Positions 36,926 to 45,231 are shown, counted from the first letter of the stretch. The stretch: DNA of 64,000 nt from Sphaerimonospora sp050942215 (GCF_050942215.1 NZ_CP192056.1:4960001-5024000), one strand, 5' to 3'. Numbers and translations: made by a program. The notes: a model not told the origin generated them from the sequence alone.

Positions 36926-37015
36926 GAGATATCGGGATATGGACACTTTATATGCTAAAATCCCCTATTGCGTTTGCATCTCGGATACCGAGACGGCAGT
37001 ATCGGGGTATGGACA
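36909..37015. repeat. 37 bp imperfect direct duplication at the ndgR start
   Basis: Segments 36909-36945 and 36979-37015 are aligned without gaps, about 30 of 37 positions identical. Each contains a palindrome core, then TATCGGGRTATGGACA including the ATG. Copy 2 supplies the real ndgR start; copy 1 carries an out-of-frame ATG 70 bp upstream. Confidence 0.8.
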
Positions 37016-37022
37016 ACTCTAG
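36939..37022 (+). CDS. Possible 27-codon upstream ORF overlapping ndgR
   Basis: The ATG of the duplicated first copy opens a frame MDTLYAKIPYCVCISDTETA... that stops with TAG inside the ndgR coding start (11 bp past the ndgR ATG). It could couple or reduce ndgR translation, or be a passive by-product of the duplication. Confidence 0.3.
   Translation: MDTLYAKIPYCVCISDTETAVSGYGQL
36977..36995. promoter_or_regulatory. Operator-like palindrome 2 (ndgR side)
   Basis: CATCTCGGATACCGAGACG, arms TCTCGG/CCGAGA around ATA, 13 bp upstream of the ndgR ATG. Same family as palindrome 1; suggests autoregulation. Confidence 0.75.
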
Positions 37023-37725
37023 CGGGGTCGGAGTACTCGACAAGGCCGTTCTCGTACTCAACGCCCTGGAGGCGGGCCCCGCTTCCCTGGCGCAGCTCGT
37101 CCAGGCGACCGGTCTGGCCAGGCCCACCGCCCATCGGCTGGCCGTCGCGCTCGAGCACCACCGCATCGTCTCCCGCGACACCCAGGGGCGTTTCGTCCTC
37201 GGGCCGCGGTTGTCCGAGCTGTCCACCGCCGCCGGCGAGGATCGGCTGCTCGCCGTGGCCGGTCCCGTGCTCACCCAGCTCCGCGACCTCACCGGCGAAA
37301 GCGCCCAGCTTTACCGGCGGCAGGGGGACGAGCGTGTCTGCGTCGCCGCCGCCGAGCGCGCCAGCGGCCTGCGCGACACCGTGCCCGTCGGCTCGGCGCT
37401 CCCGATGACCGCGGGATCGGCGGCACAGATCCTGCTCGCGTGGGAGGACCCGGACCGGCTGCACCGCGGCCTGCGCGGCGCCAAGTTCACCGCCACGACG
37501 CTGTCCAGCGTACGCAGGAGGGGCTGGGCGCACAGCGTCGGCGAGCGCGAGCAGGGCGTCGCCAGCGTGTCGGCCCCGATCCGCGGCTCCGGCGGCAAGG
37601 TCATCGCGGCCATCTCCGTCTCCGGTCCGATCGAGCGGCTCACCCGCACTCCCGGGCGGATGCACGCCGGTCCCGTCGTCGCGGCGGCCGAGCGGATCAC
37701 CGAGGCGATGCGGCGGGCGAACTGA
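37009..37725 (+). CDS. ndgR: IclR-family regulator of leucine genes (NdgR/LtbR type)
   Basis: Transcriptional regulator, 238 aa from ATG 37009 (GGGG upstream). N-terminal winged helix: SGVGVLDKAVLVLNALEA, ATGLARPTAHRLAVALEHHR; C-terminal IclR effector domain with VPVGSALPMTAGSAAQILLAW and GVASVSAPIRGSGGKVIAAISVSGP. Divergent position from leuCD is the hallmark of NdgR in Streptomyces and LtbR in Corynebacterium, which control leucine genes. Two matching palindromes lie in the shared intergenic region and four more upstream of other branched-chain and serine genes here, so it is likely the local regulator of the whole pathway. Confidence 0.93.
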   Translation: MDNSSGVGVLDKAVLVLNALEAGPASLAQLVQATGLARPTAHRLAVALEHHRIVSRDTQGRFVLGPRLSELSTAAGEDRLLAVAGPVLTQLRDLTGESAQLYRRQGDERVCVAAAERASGLRDTVPVGSALPMTAGSAAQILLAWEDPDRLHRGLRGAKFTATTLSSVRRRGWAHSVGEREQGVASVSAPIRGSGGKVIAAISVSGPIERLTRTPGRMHAGPVVAAAERITEAMRRAN

Positions 37726-37761
37726 TTAGAGACCTGCTCCGGATGCCTCTAGTCTGGCGGG

Positions 37762-39465
37762 GTGACCGATCGCATCGAGGCAGCCGCCGCTGAACTGCGT
37801 CCTCTGCTCCAAGAATTCATTCTCTGGGTGCCGGACAACGCACCGGGCAGCGATCCCGAGCTCGTGGGACCCGCCGCACTATGGCATCGCCTGGCCGTCC
37901 GTGACGAGGCGGGGCTGTGGAAGCGCGGTGACCTGCGAACCGTGCTGCTCGAACACTTCCCCAAGGCCGTGGAAGACCCCGAGGCGGCCATCGACGCTCT
38001 GATGCCGGCGATGCGGTCCTACCTGACGTTCCTGTCGTCGACGGGACGGCTGTCGCCGAGCGCGGCCTCCCTGGACGTCCTGCTCTCCGAGCTCGACGAG
38101 CTCGAAGACGACTTCGTCGACGCGATGGAGGACGTCATGGACGCAGGTACCTGGGACGACGACGAGGACGACGACGAGTTCGAGGAGGTCGGCGAGAGCC
38201 TCGGCGACTTCGAGCCGTTCGCCGAGCGGATCGCGGCGCTGCCCACCATCCGCCTGCGCTCCGACGCCGAGCTGGCCGAGGCCGCCCGCGGAGTCCCGCT
38301 GATCGCCCAGGCTCGCGACCTGGCGCTGTGGGTCGGTACGGGCCGCAAGGTCGGCACCGAGACGCTCCTGTCGGACGACGAGGTGAGCGAAGCCGTACAG
38401 ACGCTGGGCCTTCCCGACGCGCAGTACCTGTGGAACATCTGGAACCTCGCCATCGACCTGGAGTTCCTCACCCCGGACGGCGGTGACACGGTCAGCGTCG
38501 ACCCCGACACCTCCGGCTGGCCGTTCGATGACGACGATGACGTCCTCGACGTCTGGGCGACCGGCCTGCACTCGATCGACTACGGCGACCCCGAGCTCGA
38601 CGACGACGATCTGACGCTGGCGCTGTCCGGACTGACCCGCGCACTGCTGATCCAGCTGCTGCTCAACCAGGGCTCGCGTACCCTCGCCGACCTGCGGGAA
38701 GAACTGGCCCAGGCCGTGTCGGAGTACGACGATCTCGGCCTGGACGCGTGGGCGGCCGCCGGCGATCCGCTCGCCTCCGTCGTGGCATGGCTGAGCGGGT
38801 ACGGCATGGTCGCCGTCGATGACGGGGTGATCTCGCTGACCCCGCTCGGCACCGACGGCGTGGTGCACCTGCTCGACGACGAGGACGTCGAGGTGAGCGC
38901 CCGGCCCGCGATCGACGCGATGTCGGCGCTCGACCTGCTGTCGCTCAGCGCCGACATGACCGAGGAGGAGGCGGACGCGGAGTTCGCCTCCTGGCTCGCG
39001 CTGCGCACACCCGCCCAGGCGGCATCCGAGCTGCTCGCGGCCGCCGCCGACGACGAGTCGGACGCGCTCGTCCGCGTCCAGGCTGCCAGCCTGGTCGGCT
39101 CGCTCGGCGAGGCGGCGGTGCCCGCCTGGCACGAGGCGGCCAAGGAGCCGTCGCTGCGGCCGTACGCCGCGACCCACCTGACCCAGATGGGGATCGAGGG
39201 AGCGCCGGAGCCGACCCCGGCGGACACCGACTGGCTGATCCTCGACATGTGGACGATCTCCGCAGGGCTCGGCCGGGCCGAGTTCCTGAGCAGCCTGCAC
39301 GAGATCGGCCCGGCGCAGACGCTCGTCGCGATACTCGACGGCATCTGGAAGATCCGGCATCCGCATCTGGAGGAGTTGCTGGAGGCCATCTCCGACGCGC
39401 ATCCGGACAAGCAGGTGAGCAAGGCCGCCAAACGCGCCCTGTTCAAGGCCCGATCAGGGAACTGA
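37762..39465 (+). CDS. Large acidic hypothetical protein, 567 aa
   Basis: Unrecognised cytosolic protein with extreme acidic stretches (WDDDEDDDEFEEVGE, PFDDDDDVLDVWATG, DPELDDDDLTLALSG). No signal peptide or membrane segment. The last third has HEAT-like helices: ALVRVQAASLVGSLGEAAVPAW, LRPYAATHLTQMG and HLEELLEAISDAHPDKQVSK. Upstream part mixes helices with TVLLEHFPKAVEDP. A homologous family exists in Streptomyces and Streptosporangiales without function, as I recall. GTG 37762 start. 36 bp after ndgR, possibly cotranscribed; hairpin terminator 9 bp after stop. Confidence 0.8.
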   Translation: MTDRIEAAAAELRPLLQEFILWVPDNAPGSDPELVGPAALWHRLAVRDEAGLWKRGDLRTVLLEHFPKAVEDPEAAIDALMPAMRSYLTFLSSTGRLSPSAASLDVLLSELDELEDDFVDAMEDVMDAGTWDDDEDDDEFEEVGESLGDFEPFAERIAALPTIRLRSDAELAEAARGVPLIAQARDLALWVGTGRKVGTETLLSDDEVSEAVQTLGLPDAQYLWNIWNLAIDLEFLTPDGGDTVSVDPDTSGWPFDDDDDVLDVWATGLHSIDYGDPELDDDDLTLALSGLTRALLIQLLLNQGSRTLADLREELAQAVSEYDDLGLDAWAAAGDPLASVVAWLSGYGMVAVDDGVISLTPLGTDGVVHLLDDEDVEVSARPAIDAMSALDLLSLSADMTEEEADAEFASWLALRTPAQAASELLAAAADDESDALVRVQAASLVGSLGEAAVPAWHEAAKEPSLRPYAATHLTQMGIEGAPEPTPADTDWLILDMWTISAGLGRAEFLSSLHEIGPAQTLVAILDGIWKIRHPHLEELLEAISDAHPDKQVSKAAKRALFKARSGN

Positions 39466-39473
39466 GCGCTCTC

Positions 39474-39496
39474 CGGGCGCCCCCGGTGGGCGCCCG
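39474..39496 (+). terminator. Terminator after the acidic protein gene
   Basis: 9 bp arms CGGGCGCCC / GGGCGCCCG with a 5 nt loop, starting 9 bp past the stop codon. Confidence 0.75.
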
Positions 39497-39626
39497 CCTC
39501 ATGGCCTTCCTCTGTGCGTACCGCCCGCCGGACGACGTGGGCGGGCGCACGGAACGATGTGGGCGGGCGGACGCGCCCGGTTTCCTGAGACACGGGGTTT
39601 CCGGAGAAGCGAAGGCAGGCATGAGA

Positions 39627-39657
39627 AAACCCCCGGCGACAGAAGAACCGGGGGTTT
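39627..39657 (-). terminator. Terminator of the tRNA cluster
   Basis: 10 bp arms AAACCCCCGG / CCGGGGGTTT with an 11 nt loop, then TTTTC on the minus strand, 10 bp downstream of the last tRNA-Glu. Confidence 0.85.
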
Positions 39658-39667
39658 ACTTACGTGG

Positions 39668-39740
39668 TAGCCCCGACCGGATTCGAACCGGCGCTACCGC
39701 CTTGAGAGGGCGGCGTCCTAGGCCACTAGACGACGGAGCC
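39668..39740 (-). tRNA. tRNA-Glu (CTC)
   Basis: Cloverleaf of 73 nt read on the minus strand: starts GGCTCCGTCGTCTAGTGG, anticodon stem CCGCC-CTCTCAA-GGCGG giving anticodon CTC, T-arm GGTTCGAATCC. Encoded CCA follows (39665-39667). The acceptor stem contains two G-U pairs compared with the neighbouring copy. Confidence 0.95.
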
Positions 39741-39779
39741 TTCACCATGGAGCCTATACGACGCACAGGCTCACAGTGG

Positions 39780-39852
39780 TAGTCCCGAGCGGATTCGAAC
39801 CGCCGTTACCGCCTTGAGAGGGCGGCGTCCTAGGCCACTAGACGACGGGACC
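39780..39852 (-). tRNA. tRNA-Glu (CTC), second copy
   Basis: 73 nt, starts GGTCCCGTCGTCTAGTGG, same anticodon arm (CTC), T-arm GGTTCGAATCC, perfectly paired acceptor GGTCCCG/CGGGACT, encoded CCA. Nearly identical to the other copy except acceptor and T-stem pairs. Confidence 0.95.
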
Positions 39853-39909
39853 GTTCACTGTGTGTCGCATCGCTGCGATTTTCCAACCGAATCCCTTGGG
39901 GGGATCCAG

Positions 39910-39981
39910 CTGGGGTACCAGGACTCGAACCTAGACTAACGGAGCCAGAATCCGTCGGGCTGCCAATTACCCCATACCCCA
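39910..39981 (-). tRNA. tRNA-Gln (CTG)
   Basis: 72 nt, starts TGGGGTATGGGGTAATTGG, anticodon stem ACGGA-TTCTGGC-TCCGT giving CTG, T-arm GGTTCGAGTCC, acceptor 3' TACCCCA then G; CCA is not encoded. First gene of the Gln-Glu-Glu cluster, which is a common actinobacterial arrangement next to gltX. Confidence 0.95.
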
Positions 39982-40206
39982 TCCGCTCACCGGGCTCACC
40001 GCCCCGCTTGCGACTCCGAAAGGATAGCCCAGCTTGGGACCCACTACCAAAACGATTGCGGCGTGCCGCACGACATCGTCGTAGGCGATGGTTGTGCGAG
40101 GCTGAACGAGTACGGCGCCGGCCGTTCCCTGGACCGCCGGCGCGCAGTCGGGACACCGGGGAGCCGCCGCGACCTCCTCCCCACGACCCACGCTCAAGGA
40201 GATTCG

Positions 40207-42189
40207 ATGAAGCCGGCCGACAACCCCTTCCTCAGCCCCAGTGACCTGCCCTATGGGCTGCCGCCCTTCCGCGAGATCAAGGAAGAGCACTACGGGCCGG
40301 CGTTCGAACGGGGCATGGCCGAGCACCTCGCCGAGGTCACGGCGATCGCGGACGATCCCGAGCCGCCGACGTTCGAGAACACCATCGAGGCCCTGGAGAG
40401 ATCGGGCCGGCTGCTCGACCGGGTCAGCACCGTCTTCTTCAACCAGGCGTCCGCCGACGCCACTCCCGGCATCCAGAAGATCCAGCAGGACGTCACCCCC
40501 AAGCTGGCCAAGCACGCGGACGCCGTACATCTCAACGCGAAGCTGTTCGCCCGCATCCGCGCCGTGGAGGCGGACGGCGAGGAGGAGCGGTGGCTGCTCG
40601 ACCGCTACCTCACCGACTTCACCCGGGCCGGAGCCCTGCTGGAGGAGGCCGACCAGGAGCGGCTCAGGCGGCTCAACGAGCGGCTGTCGGAGCTGGCGAC
40701 GACCTTCCAGCAGAATCTCCTCGCGGACACCAACAGCCGGGCCGTGGTGGTCGACGACGCGGCCGAGCTGGACGGCCTGACGGAGGACGCGATCCGGGGG
40801 CTCGCCGAGACCGCCGCCGAGCGCGGCCTCGACGGCAGGCATGTGATCTCGCTGGTGCTGCCGACCGGGCAGCCGTCGCTCGCCTCGCTGACCGACCGGT
40901 CGCTACGCGAACGCGTACATGCCGCCTCCGTCGGGCGCGGCGGCACGGTCAACACCGAGCTGATCAGGGAGATGGCGCTGCTGCGCCGGGAGCGGGCGCG
41001 CCTGCTCGGCTATGCCGATCACGCCGAGTACGTCCTGGCGGACCAGACGGCGGGCACCACCGGTGCCGTCACCGAGATGCTGGCCAAGCTCGTCCCGCCC
41101 GCCGTGGCGAACGCCCGCAGGGAGCAGGCGGAGCTGGAGGAGCTCGCCGGCCATGCCGTACAGCCGTGGGACTGGGCCTTCTACGCGGAGAAGGCGCGCA
41201 GGGCGCGCTACGACATCGACGGCGCCCGCCTGCGGCCGTACTTCGAGCTGAACACCGTCCTGGAGCACGGCGTCTTCTACGCGGCCACACGCCTTTACGG
41301 GATCACGTTCAGCGAGCGGAGGTACCTGCCCGGCTATCACCCGGACGTGCGCGTCTTCGAGGTGTTCGACGCGGACGGCGGCCCGCTGGGCCTGTTCCTC
41401 GGCGACTTCCACGCCAGGGCCGCCAAGCGGGGCGGCGCGTGGATGAACAGCCTGGTCAGGCAGTCGGCGCTGGAGGGCACCCGGCCGGTCGTCGTGAACA
41501 ACCTCAACATCGTCAAGGGCGAGCCGACGCTGATGACGTTCGACGAGGTCAACACGATGTTCCACGAGTTCGGGCACGCCCTGCACGCGTTGTTCTCTGA
41601 CGTGCGCTTCCCGCGCTTCTCGGGTACGGCGGTGCCGCGCGACTTCGTCGAGTATCCGTCCCAGGTGAACGAGATGTGGGCGACCCACCCCGAGATCCTG
41701 GCCAACTACGCGAAGCACTACGAGACGGGCGAGCCGATGCCGCGGGATCTCGTCGACCGGCTGCTGGAGTCGCAGAAGTTCGGCCAGGGATTCGCCACGG
41801 TCGAATACCTGGCCGCCACGCTGCTCGACTGGGCGTGGCACACCGCCTACTCGGGGGAGGACCCCGAGGAGTTCGAGGCCCGGGCGCTGGCCGAGGCCGG
41901 CGTCGCCCTGCCGGCCGTTCCGCCGCGCTACCGCAGCACGTACTTCGCCCACATCTGGGCGGGCGGCTACAGCGCGGGCTACTACTCCTACATCTGGAGT
42001 GAGGTCCTCGACGCCGACACCGTCGAGTGGTTCAACGAGAACGGCGGGCTGCTGCGGGAGAACGGCGACCGGTTCCGCCGCGAGCTGCTGTCCAAGGGCG
42101 GCGGCGTCGACTCCATGGCGGCCTTCCGCGCGTTCCGTGGCCGGGACCCCGAGATCACCCCGCTGCTGGCCCGCCGCGGCCTGCTGTGA
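40207..42189 (+). CDS. dcp: M3-family metallopeptidase, dipeptidyl carboxypeptidase-like
   Basis: Cytosolic zinc peptidase, 660 aa, of the M3 (thimet/Dcp/PrlC) family that trims short peptides. AAGGAG before ATG 40207 fixes the start; the open frame upstream covers noncoding DNA near the tRNAs. Zinc site FHEFGHALHALF (HExxH at about residue 452) and the third ligand region YPSQVNEMWATHPEIL. Substrate-binding YSYIWSEVLDADTVEWFNENGG near the C-terminus is typical of Dcp. Dcp versus oligopeptidase A cannot be settled without a phylogeny. Confidence 0.93.
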   Translation: MKPADNPFLSPSDLPYGLPPFREIKEEHYGPAFERGMAEHLAEVTAIADDPEPPTFENTIEALERSGRLLDRVSTVFFNQASADATPGIQKIQQDVTPKLAKHADAVHLNAKLFARIRAVEADGEEERWLLDRYLTDFTRAGALLEEADQERLRRLNERLSELATTFQQNLLADTNSRAVVVDDAAELDGLTEDAIRGLAETAAERGLDGRHVISLVLPTGQPSLASLTDRSLRERVHAASVGRGGTVNTELIREMALLRRERARLLGYADHAEYVLADQTAGTTGAVTEMLAKLVPPAVANARREQAELEELAGHAVQPWDWAFYAEKARRARYDIDGARLRPYFELNTVLEHGVFYAATRLYGITFSERRYLPGYHPDVRVFEVFDADGGPLGLFLGDFHARAAKRGGAWMNSLVRQSALEGTRPVVVNNLNIVKGEPTLMTFDEVNTMFHEFGHALHALFSDVRFPRFSGTAVPRDFVEYPSQVNEMWATHPEILANYAKHYETGEPMPRDLVDRLLESQKFGQGFATVEYLAATLLDWAWHTAYSGEDPEEFEARALAEAGVALPAVPPRYRSTYFAHIWAGGYSAGYYSYIWSEVLDADTVEWFNENGGLLRENGDRFRRELLSKGGGVDSMAAFRAFRGRDPEITPLLARRGLL

Positions 42190-42204
42190 CCCACCGGGCC
42201 GTCC

Positions 42205-42244
42205 GCCATGGCCGCGGGGTGGCGCTCACCGCCGCGGCCATGGC
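42205..42244 (+). terminator. Convergent terminator dcp / gltX
   Basis: 13 bp perfect arms GCCATGGCCGCGG / CCGCGGCCATGGC around a 14 nt loop, 16 bp after dcp and 11 bp from the gltX stop. Confidence 0.85.
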
Positions 42245-42254
42245 CGGCCACATG

Positions 42255-43619
42255 TCAGGAGAGCTTGGCCAGAGCCGTACGGAGCCGGTCGAGGGCGCGC
42301 TCGCGGCCGAGGACCTCGATCGACTCGAACAGCGGCAGGCCCACGGTCCGGCCGGTGATCGCCACGCGCACCGGCGCCTGGGCCTTGCCGAGCTTGAGCC
42401 CGCGGGCGGCGCCGACCTCCTCCAGGGCGGCCTTCAGCGACTCGGGGTCCCAGGCGACCGACTCCAGCCGCTCGGCGTATCCGGCGAGGATCTCCGCCGC
42501 GCCCGGCTTCATCGCCTTGTCCCAGGACGGCTGGTCGAAGACGGGTTCCTCGAGGAAGAGGAAGTCGACGTTGGCCGTCACCTCGGACAGCACCGCCACC
42601 CGGGTCTGGACCAGGGGCGCGACCCTGGCGAAGACGGCGCGGTCCCACGACGGGTCGAGCCACGGCTCGCAGCGGCCGATGAAGACGTCCGGCGGCAGCG
42701 CCCTGATGTACTCCCCGTTGAACGCGCGCAGCTTCTTCTCGTCGAAGAACGCCGGCGACGGGTTCACGTCCTCCAGCCGGAACAGCGGCATCATCTCCGA
42801 CCAGGACATGATCTCCCGGTCGTCGCCGGGCCCCCAGCCGAGCAGCATGAGGTAGTTGACCATCGCCTCCGCGAGGTAGCCCTCGTCCCGGTAGGACTCC
42901 AGCGCGACCTTGTCCCGGCGCTTGGACAGCTTCTGCCGCTTCTCGTTGACGATGACGGGCACGTGCGCCCACACCGGGGGCGGCGCGCCGAGCGCCTCCC
43001 ACAGCAGCTGCTGCTTGGGGGTGTTCGACAGGTGCTCCTCGGCGCGGACCACATGGCTGATCCGCATCTCCATGTCGTCGACCACGTTGGCGAGGATGAA
43101 CAGCGGCGATCCGTCGCCGCGCACGATGACGAAGTCCTCCATCGACGCGTTCGGGAACTCCACCCGTCCGCGTACGAGGTCCTCCACCACGGTCACGCCC
43201 GCATCGGGGCTGCGGAACCGCACCGCACCCTCGGTCAGGCCCAGGTCGCGGCAGTGGCCGTCGTACCCCTGGTGTTCCGAGCCGGTCCTGGCCTTCACGA
43301 CGTCCCGCGTGCAGGTGCAGTGGTAGGCCTTGCCGTCCTTGAGCAGCCGTGCCGCCGCCTCGCGGTGCTGCTGCTCGTAGGCGGACTGGAAGTACGGCCC
43401 CTCGAAGTTCGGCGAGTCGCCGTTGATGCCGATCCAGGCCAGGGCCGAGATGATCCCCTCGGTCCATTCCGGCCGGTTGCGCGCGGCGTCCGTGTCCTCG
43501 ATCCGGAGCACGAACTTGCCGCCGGTCTGTTCGGCCAGGGCCCAGTTGAACAGCGCGGAGCGGGCCCCCCCGACATGGAACATGCCGGTGGGCGAAGGGG
43601 CGAAGCGCACCCTAATCAC
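42255..43619 (-). CDS. gltX: Glutamate--tRNA ligase
   Basis: Class I aminoacyl-tRNA synthetase charging tRNA-Glu (and, in actinobacteria, tRNA-Gln for later amidation). 454 aa, GTG 43619. ATP motif RFAPSPTGMFHVGGARSALF (HIGH variant HVGG) and KMSKS variant KLSKRRDKV; zinc-type CTCTRD and CRDLGL segment. Overlaps the end of the upstream hydrolase gene by 8 bp, so they are cotranscribed. The adjacent tRNA-Glu/Gln genes are likely substrates. Confidence 0.96.
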   Translation of the reverse strand: MIRVRFAPSPTGMFHVGGARSALFNWALAEQTGGKFVLRIEDTDAARNRPEWTEGIISALAWIGINGDSPNFEGPYFQSAYEQQHREAAARLLKDGKAYHCTCTRDVVKARTGSEHQGYDGHCRDLGLTEGAVRFRSPDAGVTVVEDLVRGRVEFPNASMEDFVIVRGDGSPLFILANVVDDMEMRISHVVRAEEHLSNTPKQQLLWEALGAPPPVWAHVPVIVNEKRQKLSKRRDKVALESYRDEGYLAEAMVNYLMLLGWGPGDDREIMSWSEMMPLFRLEDVNPSPAFFDEKKLRAFNGEYIRALPPDVFIGRCEPWLDPSWDRAVFARVAPLVQTRVAVLSEVTANVDFLFLEEPVFDQPSWDKAMKPGAAEILAGYAERLESVAWDPESLKAALEEVGAARGLKLGKAQAPVRVAITGRTVGLPLFESIEVLGRERALDRLRTALAKLS

Positions 43620-44382
43620 GTGAGATCACCCGGTTTGTAAGAGTTCCGATTCCTTCGATGCCGACGCTCACCTCGTCGCCCACGGACATCGGGCCGACAC
43701 CCGCGGGCGTGCCGGTCAGGATGACGTCGCCGGGCAGCAGGGTCATGACCGCGCTCACGTACTCGATGAGCGCCGGGACGTCGTGCAGGAGCTGGGAGGT
43801 GCGCGCACTCTGCCGCAGCTCCCCGTTGAGCGTGGTCGTGAGCGCGAGGTCGGCCGGGTCGAGCGAGGTCTCGATCCACGGGCCCAGCGGGCAGAACGTG
43901 TCGAAGCCCTTCGCCCTCGACCACTGGCCGTCCCTGGACTGCAGGTCGCGGGCGGTCACGTCGTTGGCGCAGGTGTACCCGAAGATCACGTCATGGGCCC
44001 GCTCGGCCGGGACGTCTCGGCACAGCCGTCCGATCACCACGGCCAGCTCGCCCTCGTAGTCGACCCGTTGGGACAGCTTCTCCGGGTAGGCGATCGGTTC
44101 TCCCGGTCCGACCACCGATGTGCTGGGCTTGAGGAAGACGACCGGCTCCGCCGGCGCCTCGCCGCCCATTTCCCTGGCGTGGTCGGCATAGTTCTTGCCG
44201 ATCGCGATGACCTTGCTGGGCAGCATCGGGGCGACCAGGCGGACCTCGGCGAGCGGATAGCGCTCGCCGGTGAACTCGACCCCGCCGAACGGGTGGCCCG
44301 CGACGTGGGCGATGACCTGCTCGCCCTCCTCCAGCACTCCGAACGCGACCCCGTCGCCCTTGGAAAACCTCGCGATACGCAC
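43612..44382 (-). CDS. Fumarylacetoacetate hydrolase-family protein
   Basis: FAH-fold metal-dependent C-C hydrolase or oxaloacetate tautomerase/decarboxylase, 256 aa. Features: VIAIGKNYADHAREMGGE, FLKPSTSVVGPGEPI, VDYEGELAVVIGRLCRDV (metal Glu), GYTCANDVTARDLQ, and C-terminal LLPGDVILTGTPAGVGPM. These define the YcgM/FAHD1 group rather than true tyrosine-catabolism FAH. In mycobacteria the same gene precedes gltX; the biological substrate is unknown. Translationally coupled to gltX by an 8 bp overlap. Confidence 0.92.
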   Translation of the reverse strand: MRIARFSKGDGVAFGVLEEGEQVIAHVAGHPFGGVEFTGERYPLAEVRLVAPMLPSKVIAIGKNYADHAREMGGEAPAEPVVFLKPSTSVVGPGEPIAYPEKLSQRVDYEGELAVVIGRLCRDVPAERAHDVIFGYTCANDVTARDLQSRDGQWSRAKGFDTFCPLGPWIETSLDPADLALTTTLNGELRQSARTSQLLHDVPALIEYVSAVMTLLPGDVILTGTPAGVGPMSVGDEVSVGIEGIGTLTNRVISRD

Positions 44383-44556
44383 GTCACGAGCCTAGTGCCC
44401 CGGCCGCCGAGGTTCGCCCGTACGGCACGGTGTCCGGGGGCGTCAGGGGGGCGTCCGGGGGGGCGTCCGTCCCGTCGGGCTGGGCCGTACCTCCGTAAGG
44501 TGGTGCTGAACGGCCGCGCAACCGGGCGGTGAGAACCGAGTCGTACGGGGGTTCCT

Positions 44557-44949
44557 ATGCCTTCTGTCGTGAAGATCAACGTGCTGACGGTGCCCGAGGA
44601 GATGCGGCAGGAACTGGAGCGGCGGTTCGCCGGCCGGGCCGGGATGGTCGAGTCGTCCGACGGGTTCGAGTGGTTCGAGCTGCTGCGGCCCGTCGAGGGA
44701 ACCGACCGCTACCTCGTCTACACCCGGTGGCGCAGCGAGGAGGACTTCCAGCGCTGGCAGCAGAGCCGGTCCTTCCAGGCCGGCCACGCCCAGGCGCAGG
44801 GCGAGGCCCAGGGGCCGGGGCACGACCACGGGCAGCAGGGTCACGGACAAGGCGAGGGACCGGCGGCCTCGGCCTCCGAGGTGTGGTCGTTCGAGGTCGT
44901 CCAGACCGCCGCCCCCACCCCCACCCCCAAACCCACCCCCAAGCCGTGA
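44557..44949 (+). CDS. Antibiotic-biosynthesis monooxygenase (ABM) fold protein
   Basis: Dimeric alpha/beta-barrel (ABM/HmoA-like) protein of 130 aa. Core residues 1-75: VVKINVLTVPEEMRQELERR, RAGMVESSDGFEWFELLRPV, YLVYTRWRSEEDFQRWQQSR. This pattern fits heme-degrading or quinol monooxygenase relatives such as MhuD, but no function is proven. The tail is unusual: Gly/Gln/His-rich (GHDHGQQGHGQGEG) then PTPTPKPTPKP, the last 13 codons being part of the C-rich left edge of repeat element A, suggesting that insertion of that element altered the C-terminus. Confidence 0.85.
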   Translation: MPSVVKINVLTVPEEMRQELERRFAGRAGMVESSDGFEWFELLRPVEGTDRYLVYTRWRSEEDFQRWQQSRSFQAGHAQAQGEAQGPGHDHGQQGHGQGEGPAASASEVWSFEVVQTAAPTPTPKPTPKP

Positions 44950-45206
44950 TCTTGCGAATACTCGCAGGCCCACCGCTTGAGCTGCACGAACACCTTCCGT
45001 GATCTTGCAGAAACTCGCACTCAACGCCTCCCACCTGGCGTTATTCCGTTCGTGATCTTGCAGTGCAAGATCACGAAGGACGAAGCCGCAGATGGAACGG
45101 GGTCTCTGCGAGTTTCTGCAAGATCACGAGACGAGAAATCCCAGGTCAACGCGCATCCATGCAAGTAATTGCAAGATCACGGCGGGCTGAGGTGGGGGTG
45201 GGGGTG
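44911..45206. repeat. Palindromic repeat element A (53 bp periodic)
   Basis: About 296 bp. Left edge is C-rich (44911-44940), right edge G-rich (45191-45206). Between them CGTGATCTTGC-type units start at 44945, 44998 and 45051 and mirror-image units end at 45075, 45128 and 45181: all exactly 53 bp apart, symmetric about 45063. The centre is a perfect 12 bp palindrome CGTGATCTTGCA around one G. Arms at 44998 and 45128 are a perfect inverted pair over 22 bp. A degenerate YTGACCTG core sits at the same position in each 31 bp interval. A second copy is at 58253-58554. No transposase and no coding potential inside; nature unknown. Confidence 0.9.
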
Positions 45207-45231
45207 TTGTTAACGAAGTGATCAATGTGAC

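Noticed and set aside
44945..45181. CRISPR array interpretation of element A
   Set aside because: Repeats are degenerate, only two or three per side and in opposite orientations around a palindrome; no cas genes.
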